The position numbers were made by a program, and so were the translations under genes. Below, piece by piece: positions 27,433-34,447 of a stretch of 36,364 nucleotides of DNA (the stretch's first letter is position 1; each line of letters opens with the position of its first letter). The DNA comes from Verrucomicrobiales bacterium (lineage in GTDB: Bacteria > Verrucomicrobiota > Verrucomicrobiia > Verrucomicrobiales > V1-33). Location: positions 1 to 36,364 of the forward strand of contig CANHIJ010000032.1 of the NCBI GenBank assembly GCA_947460575.1, read 5' to 3'. The notes beneath the pieces are model-generated. The model worked only from the letters and a program-made list of their open reading frames with translations, searched no databases and was not told the DNA's origin.

Positions 27433-28602
27433 TTGTCTTCCTCTCCGCCCTCCTCCCCCCGCGGCCCCAGCCCGCTCCTCCAAATCGCTCTCTACCTCGC
27501 CTCCGTTCTCCTCCTCGGCGCCCTCCTCGCCCCCGTCCTCTACGCCTCCGGAAAATGGCTCGCCGCCCTCCTCGTCAGCTTTAAGCAAACTCAAACCCCA
27601 CTCCTCGGCTGGGTCGCCAACAAACTAACAATCCACGAGTTCGACAGCTACTTCAACCGCGCCTTCCTCGTCGCCGCCCTCGGCCTCCTCTGGCCCTTTC
27701 TCAAGTGGATGCGCCTCTCCCGCCACGCCCTCGGCCTCGCCCCCAACCCCCTCAAGCTGGCCGACTACCTCATGGGCCTCCTCATCGCCGGAGGCCTCCT
27801 CGCCACCATGGGCCTCGCCCTCCTCCAAATCGGCGCCTTCACCGCCAAACCCCACCCCGACTGGTCGGCCCTCCTCACTCAAGCCACCCTCGCCGCCCTC
27901 GGCGCCTCCCTCATCGAAGAATGGCTCTTCCGCGGCATCTTCCTCGGCGTCGCCCTCCGCGCCTCCTCCCCCGCCAAGGCCATCGTCTTCGTCGCCGCCC
28001 TCTTCTCCATCCTCCACCTCATCCAAGCCCCTGACCTCAACGCCAAGGACCGCCCCACCAGGCTCCAAGCCGCCGCCCTCCGCTCCGCCGACTGGCCCGC
28101 CCTTGCCGCCCAACACGCTGCCAACCCCGCCCAAAACGACTGGCTCACCGACCCCTCCCTGGCCCGCTTCGCCCCCTCCCACATCGGCCCCACCTCTGGC
28201 TTCGCCATGACCGCCGAAATCTTCCGCCGCCTCGCCCGCCCAGCCCTCTTCCTCTCCGAATTCCTCACCCTCTTCGCCATCGGCCTCATCCTCGCCCTGG
28301 CCCGCACCCGCACCGCCTCCCTCTGGCTCCCCCTCGGCCTCCACTCCGGCTGGATTTTTATGAACACCCTCTACATGGGCTCCACCCTCACCACCAAAGC
28401 CCTCAAGCGCGGCGAATTCAACCTCGGCTCCGGCGACTCCGCCATCCCCCTCATCGGAGCCCAACTCAAAATCGGCCTCCTCCCCCTCGCCGTCCTCCTC
28501 CTCAGCGGCCTCGCTGTCCTCTGGTGGCTCCGCCTCCGCCTCACCAAGTTGCCCTCTTCCCCGCCATGCCCTCCCTCGCCCCCCTCCGCAGCTTCGCCCT
28601 AG
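27433..28602 (+). CDS. CPBP family intramembrane metalloprotease
   Basis: 389 residues from a TTG at 27433, the only sensible start because the next in-frame ATG is at residue 92, inside the fold; this start is inferred. Multiple membrane helices carry the CPBP/Rce1 motifs: E162-E163 with R167 in IEEWLFRGIFLG, FSILH (H195), and LGLHSGWIFMN (H304). Between motif 2 and motif 3 there is an unusual soluble insertion of about 70 residues (about 198-270: NAKDRPTRLQAAAL...). Proteins of this family cleave prenylated substrates in eukaryotes; in bacteria they have roles in bacteriocin immunity and stress, mostly undefined. The stop codon lies 37 bp inside the next gene, so the two are probably co-transcribed. 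Confidence 0.82.
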   Translation: MSSSPPSSPRGPSPLLQIALYLASVLLLGALLAPVLYASGKWLAALLVSFKQTQTPLLGWVANKLTIHEFDSYFNRAFLVAALGLLWPFLKWMRLSRHALGLAPNPLKLADYLMGLLIAGGLLATMGLALLQIGAFTAKPHPDWSALLTQATLAALGASLIEEWLFRGIFLGVALRASSPAKAIVFVAALFSILHLIQAPDLNAKDRPTRLQAAALRSADWPALAAQHAANPAQNDWLTDPSLARFAPSHIGPTSGFAMTAEIFRRLARPALFLSEFLTLFAIGLILALARTRTASLWLPLGLHSGWIFMNTLYMGSTLTTKALKRGEFNLGSGDSAIPLIGAQLKIGLLPLAVLLLSGLAVLWWLRLRLTKLPSSPPCPPSPPSAASP

Positions 28603-29306
28603 CCGCCCTCAACCTCCTCTACCCCCCGCGCTGCGCCGCCTGCCTCGCCCGCCTTCCCGCCCCGGGCGATTTCTGCCCCCCCTGCGCCGCCCAACTCCAA
28701 CCCATCGACGGCCCCCACTGCCGCACCTGCAGCGAACCCTTCTCCGGCCGCCTCGCCGCCCCCTTCGCCTGCCCCAACTGCCGCGGCCAATCCTTCGCCT
28801 TCGACTGCGCCCTCTCCGCCTGGCGCAGCTCCGGCCCCCTCCGCGAGGCCATCCACCGCTTCAAATACGGCCGCCACCTTCACCTCCGCCTCCCCCTCGC
28901 CCACAAGCTGCGCGATGCCCTCGCCGACCCCCGCTTCCCCCCTGCCCCCGCCGCCAACTGGTTTCTCGTCCCCGTCCCCCTCCACCCCCGCCGCTTGCGC
29001 GAGCGCCGCTTCAACCAGTCCGCCGAACTCGCCCTCACCCTCTCCAAACTCACCGGCCTTCCCTGCCGCCACCTCCTCCGCCGCACCCGCTACACCTCCT
29101 CCCAGGCCGCCCTCAATCGCCCAGAGCGCCTCCGCAACCTCGCCGGCGCCTTCTCCCTCAAACCCCGCACCCCCCTCCCGCCCCACGCCGGTTTCCTCCT
29201 CGTCGACGACGTCTTCACCACCGGCTCCACCGCCCACGAATGCGCCGCCGTTCTCAAAAAAGCCGGAGCCGGCCCCGTCATTGTCCTCACCGTGGCCCGC
29301 GGCTAA
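28566..29306 (+). CDS. comF: ComF-type phosphoribosyltransferase
   Basis: 246 residues from the ATG at 28566 (MPSLAPLRSFALAAL), overlapping the CPBP gene by 37 bp in another frame. Two cysteine pairs form a zinc-finger-like N-terminus: PPRCAACLARL...DFCPPC and PHCRTC...ACPNCRG. HRFKYGRH begins the ComF core, then PVPLHPRRLRERRFNQSAELA, and the PRPP-binding loop FLLVDDVFTTGSTAHECA of type I phosphoribosyltransferases. In naturally competent bacteria ComF supports DNA uptake or recombination; here there are no other competence genes, so the role is open. Its stop overlaps the convergent oxyR stop by 4 bp (CTAA). Confidence 0.9.
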   Translation: MPSLAPLRSFALAALNLLYPPRCAACLARLPAPGDFCPPCAAQLQPIDGPHCRTCSEPFSGRLAAPFACPNCRGQSFAFDCALSAWRSSGPLREAIHRFKYGRHLHLRLPLAHKLRDALADPRFPPAPAANWFLVPVPLHPRRLRERRFNQSAELALTLSKLTGLPCRHLLRRTRYTSSQAALNRPERLRNLAGAFSLKPRTPLPPHAGFLLVDDVFTTGSTAHECAAVLKKAGAGPVIVLTVARG

Positions 29307-30190
29307 TCCCCGGCCCCACCTCTCGGCAGCAGCCCCAGCAGCGCCGCCGCCGCCCGCCCCAGCGGTCGCCCCCTCGCCCACCACGCAATAATCTCCCGCC
29401 GCGGCCCCGGCGCCCGAAACGACCGGTACTCCACTCCCCGCTGTGCCCCCTCCCGCGCCGCCATCGCCGGAATCAGCGATAACCCAAAACCCGTCCCCAC
29501 CAACGCCTGCACCGTCTCCAACTGCGCACTGCTAAAACTAATCGCCAGCCCCCCCCCAGGCCGCCCGCAAAACTGCCTCACCTGATCCCCCAAACAGTGC
29601 CCCTCCTTCATCACGATCAGCCGCTCCCCCTCCAAGTCCTCCAACCCCACCAACTCCCGCCGCAACAACCGATGCCCCATCGGCAGCGCCAACAATAATT
29701 CCTCCCCCATCACCTGCCGAATCTCCAGACGCTCATCCACCACTGGATGGCTCCCAATCGCAAAGTCGATCTCGCAGTTCAGCGACAACTCCAACAGCCG
29801 CGCCGTCGTGTCCTCCTCAATCACCAACTCCACCCCAGGATACCGCCCCGCAAATCCCACGATCAACTCCGGCAACAAATACGGCGCAATCGTCGGCAAT
29901 ACCCCCACCCGCACCTCCCCGCGCAGCAATTCCCGCATCTCCCCCACCTCCCGCACCGCCGCCTCCGCCTCCTCCAAAATCCGTCGCGCCCGCCGCACAA
30001 AGGCCACCCCAGCCGCCGTCAACCGCGCCTCCCGCCCCAGCCGATCAAATAACCGCTCCCCCAATTCCTCCTCCAATTTCTGCACCTGCTGGCTCAACGA
30101 CGGCTGCGATACATGGCAATGCCCCGCCGCTCGCGAAAAATTCCCCGTCCGCACCACCGCCACCACGTACCGAAGTTGCTGCATTTCCAT
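29303..30190 (-). CDS. oxyR: Hydrogen-peroxide-sensing LysR-type regulator OxyR
   Basis: 295 residues from the ATG at 30190 (MEMQQLRYVVAVVR); the ATG at 30184 would also work. The LysR helix-turn-helix is at about 6-60 (NFSRAAGHCHVSQPSLSQQVQKLE). The effector domain holds C199 and C208 in KEGHCLGDQVRQFCG, the same spacing and numbering as the redox pair of E. coli OxyR. VGVLPTIAPYLLP and GFGLSLIPAMA are also OxyR-like. On oxidation by peroxide the disulfide activates OxyR, which switches on defence genes. An OxyR-type site covers the start codon, and TATAGT (complement of 30199-30204) would be a -10 just ahead of it. The mRNA may therefore be leaderless and autorepressed. Confidence 0.95.
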   Translation of the reverse strand: MEMQQLRYVVAVVRTGNFSRAAGHCHVSQPSLSQQVQKLEEELGERLFDRLGREARLTAAGVAFVRRARRILEEAEAAVREVGEMRELLRGEVRVGVLPTIAPYLLPELIVGFAGRYPGVELVIEEDTTARLLELSLNCEIDFAIGSHPVVDERLEIRQVMGEELLLALPMGHRLLRRELVGLEDLEGERLIVMKEGHCLGDQVRQFCGRPGGGLAISFSSAQLETVQALVGTGFGLSLIPAMAAREGAQRGVEYRSFRAPGPRREIIAWWARGRPLGRAAAALLGLLPRGGAGD

Positions 30191-30225
30191 AGCTCTAGAC
30201 TATACCCCCGACAGGAAAGATGTAT
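30189..30225. promoter_or_regulatory. Near-consensus OxyR operator overlapping the oxyR start codon
   Basis: ATAG (30189-30192), N7, CTAT (30200-30203), N7, ACAG (30211-30214), N7, GTAT (30222-30225). This matches the OxyR consensus ATAG-N7-CTAT-N7-ATAG-N7-CTAT at 14 of 16 positions with exact spacing. It sits between oxyR and the divergent leader, and TATAGT (complement strand) inside it could be the oxyR -10. Confidence 0.75.
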
Positions 30226-30403
30226 TTCAACCTCGAGATTCTCGCGCCATGTTCTTTTCATACCCGTCCTCCCCACGCCCCCCCTCACCCCACCTCCCTA
30301 GCGCCACCCCCCGCCCCCTCTTACTCCTTTCCGGCTCCGCCGGCTTCCCATTCCCCTAACTCGTCAGCGGGGTCGCGCCAAAGCGCGGCCCCGCTTTCTT
30401 TTT
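30226..30403 (+). ncRNA. Candidate OxyS-like small RNA or attenuator leader
   Basis: A region with no credible protein frame on the + strand, beginning beside the OxyR operator and ending at a strong terminator (30366-30403). Small perfect hairpins lie on the way: CGAGA-T-TCTCG at 30233-30243 and CCGGC-TCC-GCCGG at 30331-30343. Long C/U-rich single-stranded stretches lie between. The placement, divergent from oxyR and controlled by OxyR, is that of E. coli oxyS. Alternatively it is the untranslated leader of the nuclease-ligase gene, which starts about 10 bases after the terminator. No start site is proven. Confidence 0.35.
30366..30403 (+). terminator. Strong intrinsic terminator directly upstream of the nuclease-ligase gene
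   Basis: AGCGGGGTCGCGC at 30366-30378 pairs with GCGCGGCCCCGCT at 30383-30395 (13 pairs, one of them G-U) around loop CAAA. TTCTTTTT follows (30396-30403). No protein gene on the + strand lies before it back to the oxyR start. Confidence 0.8.
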
Positions 30404-30413
30404 CACCCCAGCC

Positions 30414-32642
30414 CTGAAAACGCCCCTTCCCTATCGCTTCCTCGGCGGCAGCCTCCTCCTTCCCGAGCCCCAGCTCTGGCTCGACGCCCGCCGCCCCCAA
30501 GACTGCTCCTTCGTCTCCCACGCCCACGCCGACCACTTCGCCCGCCACCGCCGCATCCTCTGCTCGCTCCCCACCGCCCACCTCCTCCGCGCCCGCTTCG
30601 CCCCTAAGGCCGAAATCATCGCCCTCGATTGGGACCAACCCTGGGACCACCTCGGCTACCGCGTCGTCCTGACCCCCGCAGGCCACATCCTCGGCAGCGC
30701 CATGATCCACCTCACCCGCCTCGCCGACGGGGCCAGCCTCCTCTACACTGGCGACTTCAAACTCCGCCCCAGCCTCACCGCCGAGCCCGCCCGCCCCCTC
30801 CCCGCGGACACCGTGATCATGGAGTGCACCTTCGGCCGCCCCCACTTCTGCTTCCCGCCCCTCACCGACACCGCCGCCGCCATCCAGCGCTGGTGCCGCA
30901 ACGCCCTCGATCACGGCGAAACCCCCATCCTCCTCGGCTACTCCCTCGGCAAGGCCCAGGAAATCCAAGCCCTCCTCAGCGGCGGCCATTTTCCCATCGC
31001 GGTCCCCCCGCCCGTGGCCGCCATGAACCGCGCCTACCAATCCCTCGGCGTCCCCCTCCCCCCCTGGGAACTCTACCGCGGCGACCCCCGCGGCCGCGTC
31101 CTCGTCTTCCCCCCCCAGTCCGCCTCCGCCCTCCACCCCATCGCCCCCAAACTCACCGCCCTCCTCAGCGGCTGGGCCCTCTCCCCAGCCGCCCGCTTCT
31201 CCTACCACGTCGACGCCGCCTTCCCCCTCAGCGACCACGCCGATTACCCCGAACTCCTCGAACTCCTCGAACTCACCCGCCCCCACACCGTCCTCGCCAC
31301 CCACGGCGACAGCGCCGCCTTCACCCGCGACCTCCGCCAGCGCGGCTGGAACGCCTGGTCCCTCGCCGGCTCCGACCAACTCGAACTTTCCCTCCCCTCC
31401 ACCCTTCCTTCCCCCGCCCCCGCCCCTCCAGAGCCCTCCCGCGACGGCTCCTTCGGCGCCTTCGGCACCCTCTGCGAAACCCTCGCCGCCACCTCCGGCC
31501 GCCCCGCCCAAATCGCTCTCCTCGCCGACCACTTCCGCCTGCTCGCCGACCCCGCGGCACTCGCCACCTCGGCCCGGTTCCTGGCCGCCCAATCCGCCGC
31601 CGACCCCACACTTCGTCTCTCCCCCGCCATCCTCCGCCACGCCCTTCGCCAAGCCTCCGGCCTTCCCGCGGCCGCCTTCAAAATCCTCGCCCGCTCCCAA
31701 GCCCACCTCGGCGACACCGCTTGCCTCGCCCTGCAAAACCGCAGCGCCCCCCAGCCCTGGACCCTCCAGGAAATGCAGCACCTCTTCGACCGCCTCCACC
31801 TCGCCTCAGGCCCTTCCGCCCAAGCGGAACTCCTCGCCCACGCCTTCCTCCACCTCTCCCCCCGCAGCGCCCGCCACGCCCTCCACATCCTCACCGGCCA
31901 CTCCGCCGCCGCCCTCAAAGAGGGCCTCCTCGAAGACGCCCTCGCCGCCGCCTTCCACCGCTCCCCACTCGAACTCCGCGCCGCCCACCTCCTCTCTGGC
32001 GACATCGGCGAAACCGCCCAGCGCGCCCAAACCGGCTCCACCGCCCCCGCCTCCCTGCACCCCTTCCGCCCCCTGGCCCCCATGCTCCCCTCCCCCGCCC
32101 CCGCCTCCTTCGGAAAAACCTTTCTCCCCCCACCCCACCCCGCACTCTGGCTCGAACCCAAAGCCGAAGGCTCCCGCGCCCAACTCCACCGCACCTCCGC
32201 CCGCGCCTCCCTCTTCTCCCCCACCCTCCGCTCCCTCGACCTCAGTTTTTCTGCATTCCTCCAGCGCGCCCGCTCCCTCGACCGCGACGTCATCCTCGAC
32301 GGCCAACTCCTCCCCTCCCCCCACCCCCCAAAACCCTCCCGCGCTCACGCCGACCTCTTCCTCCCCGACGCCCCGCCCCAGCGCTTCCTCGTCTTCGACC
32401 TCCTCTGGCTCGACGGCCAAACCCTCCTCCACCTCCCCCTTGAGGACCGCCGCCGCTGCCTCGAAACCCTCGTCCTCCCCCCAGGTTTTCAGCTCAGCGC
32501 CGTCTACCGCGCCGCTTCCCCAAAAACCCTCGATGCCGCCCGCCAAGCCGCCCAAGCCCAAGGCCACCCCCACCTCATCGCCAAGGATCCCGCCAGCCCC
32601 TACACCCCCGGCCAGCGCAGCCCAGCCTGGCTCGTTCTCTAA
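30414..32642 (+). CDS. Metallo-beta-lactamase/beta-CASP nuclease fused to a degenerate ATP-dependent DNA ligase-like domain
   Basis: 742 residues if started at CTG 30414; the frame is open back to a stop at 30357 but contains no ATG, GTG or TTG, and the metal motif lies upstream of the first ATG (30702). The N-terminal half is a DNA-ligase-associated exonuclease: SHAHADHF (H36, H38, D40, H41), AGHILGSAM (H91), LYTGDF (D114), ECTFG, and FPLSDHADYPELLELL with LATHGD. From about residue 340 it resembles the ligase N-terminal helical domain (FGAFGTLCETLAATSGRPAQ...). It then becomes a nucleotidyltransferase-like domain: motif I EPKAEGSRAQ (K583; E585 replaces the usual Asp), motif III DGQL (Gln631 for Glu), motif IV-like HLIAKDP (K724). 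It ends at WLVL, without motif V lysine and without the OB fold. The nuclease may be active; ligation is doubtful. Confidence 0.8.
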   Translation: MKTPLPYRFLGGSLLLPEPQLWLDARRPQDCSFVSHAHADHFARHRRILCSLPTAHLLRARFAPKAEIIALDWDQPWDHLGYRVVLTPAGHILGSAMIHLTRLADGASLLYTGDFKLRPSLTAEPARPLPADTVIMECTFGRPHFCFPPLTDTAAAIQRWCRNALDHGETPILLGYSLGKAQEIQALLSGGHFPIAVPPPVAAMNRAYQSLGVPLPPWELYRGDPRGRVLVFPPQSASALHPIAPKLTALLSGWALSPAARFSYHVDAAFPLSDHADYPELLELLELTRPHTVLATHGDSAAFTRDLRQRGWNAWSLAGSDQLELSLPSTLPSPAPAPPEPSRDGSFGAFGTLCETLAATSGRPAQIALLADHFRLLADPAALATSARFLAAQSAADPTLRLSPAILRHALRQASGLPAAAFKILARSQAHLGDTACLALQNRSAPQPWTLQEMQHLFDRLHLASGPSAQAELLAHAFLHLSPRSARHALHILTGHSAAALKEGLLEDALAAAFHRSPLELRAAHLLSGDIGETAQRAQTGSTAPASLHPFRPLAPMLPSPAPASFGKTFLPPPHPALWLEPKAEGSRAQLHRTSARASLFSPTLRSLDLSFSAFLQRARSLDRDVILDGQLLPSPHPPKPSRAHADLFLPDAPPQRFLVFDLLWLDGQTLLHLPLEDRRRCLETLVLPPGFQLSAVYRAASPKTLDAARQAAQAQGHPHLIAKDPASPYTPGQRSPAWLVL

Positions 32643-32643
32643 A
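32639..32643. repeat. Left 5-bp target-site duplication CTAAA
   Basis: CTAAA directly before the CCTAAAA end of the composite element at 32644; repeated at 33391-33395. It contains the TAA stop of the preceding gene, so that stop predates the insertion if the duplication is real. Confidence 0.6.
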
Positions 32644-32748
32644 CCTAAAAGCGCGAGTTGAAACTCAACCACGGGGCCTTTTTCGTGATAACTGCGGGGA
32701 ATCAGCCCTTTTTTCCGCCCCAGGAGACTCACCCTTTGGGTGAGTCTC
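32644..32748 (+). repeat. Family B repeat, copy 1
   Basis: Starts CCTAAAAGCGCGAGTTGAA, continues through a conserved TTTTTCGTGATAA, and ends in the perfect hairpin GAGACTCACCC-TTT-GGGTGAGTCTC (32724-32748). It aligns over its whole length of about 105 bp with the complement of 33026-33131 with a single gap. Confidence 0.75.
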
Positions 32749-33025
32749 TTCCATTGTCACATACCCTTACCGAATCGAGAATCTAAAAAGGGGAGTTGCC
32801 TATCTTAATTGGCGGGTGCGAGGTGGAGGAGCGTTAGGTTTTTTCCACCCGCGTGGGCCTTTTTGGGGCTTGAGCGCTGGCACCCCTGCCGGGGTGCGGA
32901 TCTCCTTGGGATGCGGATCCGGTGGTGTCGCTTCGCTCACCACCGGCTACACGCTAGGATGCCTCCGGCATCGCCGCCCGGCGTGTCCGCCGGCCACGAT
33001 GCGGTGGGGGCTTTTGACGGCGAAA

Positions 33026-33131
33026 GGGACTCACCCAAAGGGTGAGCCTCCTGAGGTGGACAGCAACGGCTTGTTTCCCTCATTTATCACGAAAAAAGCC
33101 CCATGGTCGAGGTTCAACTGCCGTTTTTAGG
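33026..33131 (-). repeat. Family B repeat, copy 2 (inverted)
   Basis: On the complement it reads CCTAAAAACGGCAGTTGAAC, TTTTTTCGTGATAA and the hairpin GGCTCACCC-TTT-GGGTGAGTCC. It is the inverted partner of copy 1 and separates the two family A arms. Confidence 0.75.
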
Positions 33132-33390
33132 GTGAATGGTGCACAAGCCCAGCGGCAATGCCAGAGACATCCCCGCATGATGCCCGAGACATCCTGATGC
33201 CGGAGGCATCTCAGCCGGAAGCCGGTGGTTGAGCAAAGCGACACCACCGGATTCCCCGTTTTCGCATCATCCGCACCCCGGCAGGGGTGCCAGCCCTCCG
33301 TCCCCACCAAATGCCCAACGCGTGAGGAGAAAGCCTAACACACCAGTACCTCGCGCTCGCGAATGAAGATAGTCAACTCCCGCATCTAGG

Positions 33391-33395
33391 CTAAA
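33391..33395. repeat. Right 5-bp target-site duplication CTAAA
   Basis: Matches 32639-32643 and abuts the right end (CTAGG) of the composite element. Confidence 0.6.
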
Positions 33396-33437
33396 CCCCG
33401 CGCCCCATCCGCGCTCCATCCCTATCGCCCCCCGCCC

Positions 33438-33782
33438 TCAGCCCGGAGGCCAGCCCAGAGCCCGCCCCGCCAGCAAATGCACGTGCAAATGCGGCACCGT
33501 CTCCCCTGCGTCCCGGCCGTGGTTGATCACGAGGCGAAACCCCTGCTCCGCACCGCACACCCCCAGGCGCCGCGCCACCTCCCCCGCCGCCAACAACAAC
33601 GCCCCCAGCAACGCCTGGTCCCCCGCCTCCGCCTCCCCCACCCGCGCAATCACCCGCTTCGGCACGATCAATACGTGCACCGGCGCCTGCGGCGCCGCAT
33701 CCCGAAACGCAAAGGTCTCCCCATCCTCATACACCACCTCGCACGGAATTTCTCCAGCCACCAGTCGCTCAAAAATAGTCAT
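33438..33782 (-). CDS. hinT: HIT family (HINT-type) purine nucleotide phosphoramidase
   Basis: 114 residues from the ATG at 33782 (MTIFERLVAGEIPCEVVYEDG), the usual size. The core YEDGETFAFRDAAPQAPVHVLIVPKR is followed by the histidine triad PHLHVHLLAGRALGWPPG near the C-terminus, with the preceding NHGRDAGETV loop. HINT proteins hydrolyse adenosine phosphoramidates and aminoacyl adenylates. It is the last gene of a minus-strand cluster after nrdR and the unknown gene at 33863, with an 80-bp gap. The composite repeat ends 47 bp past its stop. No terminator was found after it. Confidence 0.95.
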   Translation of the reverse strand: MTIFERLVAGEIPCEVVYEDGETFAFRDAAPQAPVHVLIVPKRVIARVGEAEAGDQALLGALLLAAGEVARRLGVCGAEQGFRLVINHGRDAGETVPHLHVHLLAGRALGWPPG

Positions 33783-33862
33783 CGCTTTATCGTTGGTTCA
33801 ATTTTCCCCGCGCCTCACCTGCCCCCGCGGGCCACCCCATCCTCCCTCAACTTTTCCAACTT

Positions 33863-34423
33863 TCAAGCCGCCGCCCGCAACTCCAGCCGACACCCCCCCG
33901 ACGCCGCCGCCCGCTGCCGCAAAAAATGCGCGATCTCTTCCTCCAAATCCCGGCAACTCTGCGTCCAATACTTCGCCGCACACAGCCGCTTCACCCCCTC
34001 GTGCGCCTCCGTCAGCGCAATCGCACTCGCCCCCAGCCCCGTCAACTCCTCTAGCCGCGCGTCCAACAACTGGAAAAACCGCAGCTCAAAACCCTCCCCG
34101 GCCTCTCGCGCCATCTCGTCCAGCGACAAACTCACCGTCGGCGGCGTCAGCGCCACCCGCGCCCCGATCTCCTCAAACCCAATCCGCTCCAAAATCCCCC
34201 GTATCTTCCCCCCCAACTCCTCCAGTGTTATCGTCGACCCCGGAAAGCGCTCCCTTAGGTAGATCATCAGACTGCGCACAATATCCGGGGTAAACCACCA
34301 GTCCACCTCCCCCGCCGCCCGCGCCGCCTCCCGTATACTCTCCTCCAGCCAGTCCTTCCCATAGCTCGCCGTCGCGTAGCGTCCGACCCGCAAAAGCGGC
34401 AATTGTGCAGGTAAAGCGATCAC
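33863..34423 (-). CDS. Hypothetical protein in the nrdR-hinT cluster
   Basis: 186 residues from a GTG at 34423. No recognised domain and no signal peptide or membrane helix. It looks like a compact helical soluble protein: 'YGKDWLEESIREAARAAGEVDWWFTPDIVRSLMIYLRERF', 'TITLEELGGKIRGILERIGFEEI' and 'LEEEIAHFLRQRAAASG'. The middle segment ending IGFEEIG has the look of an ATP-cone-adjacent or helical bundle region but shows no ATP-cone motif. It begins 24 bp after the nrdR stop, so it is most likely co-transcribed and may be connected with nucleotide metabolism or regulation; this is inference from position. Confidence 0.72.
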   Translation of the reverse strand: MIALPAQLPLLRVGRYATASYGKDWLEESIREAARAAGEVDWWFTPDIVRSLMIYLRERFPGSTITLEELGGKIRGILERIGFEEIGARVALTPPTVSLSLDEMAREAGEGFELRFFQLLDARLEELTGLGASAIALTEAHEGVKRLCAAKYWTQSCRDLEEEIAHFLRQRAAASGGCRLELRAAA

Positions 34424-34447
34424 TGGTTTAAAAAAATCTCCCGGCTC

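Larger units (their letters stand above)
32644..33390. mobile_element. Composite palindromic insertion (families A and B), 747 bp
   Basis: Begins CCTAAAAGCG and ends ...CGCATCTAGG, with exact 5-bp direct repeats CTAAA on both sides. It consists of four arms: family B (32644-32748), family A left arm from 32782, family B inverted (33026-33131), and family A right arm to 33390. The A arms carry the same blocks as the element at 11757: TGGCACCCCTGCCGGGGTGC (about 32878-32897, complement 33272-33291) and the CCGGTGGTGTCGCTTCG-type hairpin half. No transposase or other gene is inside. The arms interleave rather than nest, so it arose by recombination or repeated insertion. Confidence 0.7.

Noticed and set aside
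32631-32650. Idea that the composite repeat truncated the ligase domain
   Set aside because: The TAA stop lies inside the 5-bp direct repeat CTAAA, which belongs to the target, so the stop existed before insertion. The missing OB fold needs another explanation.
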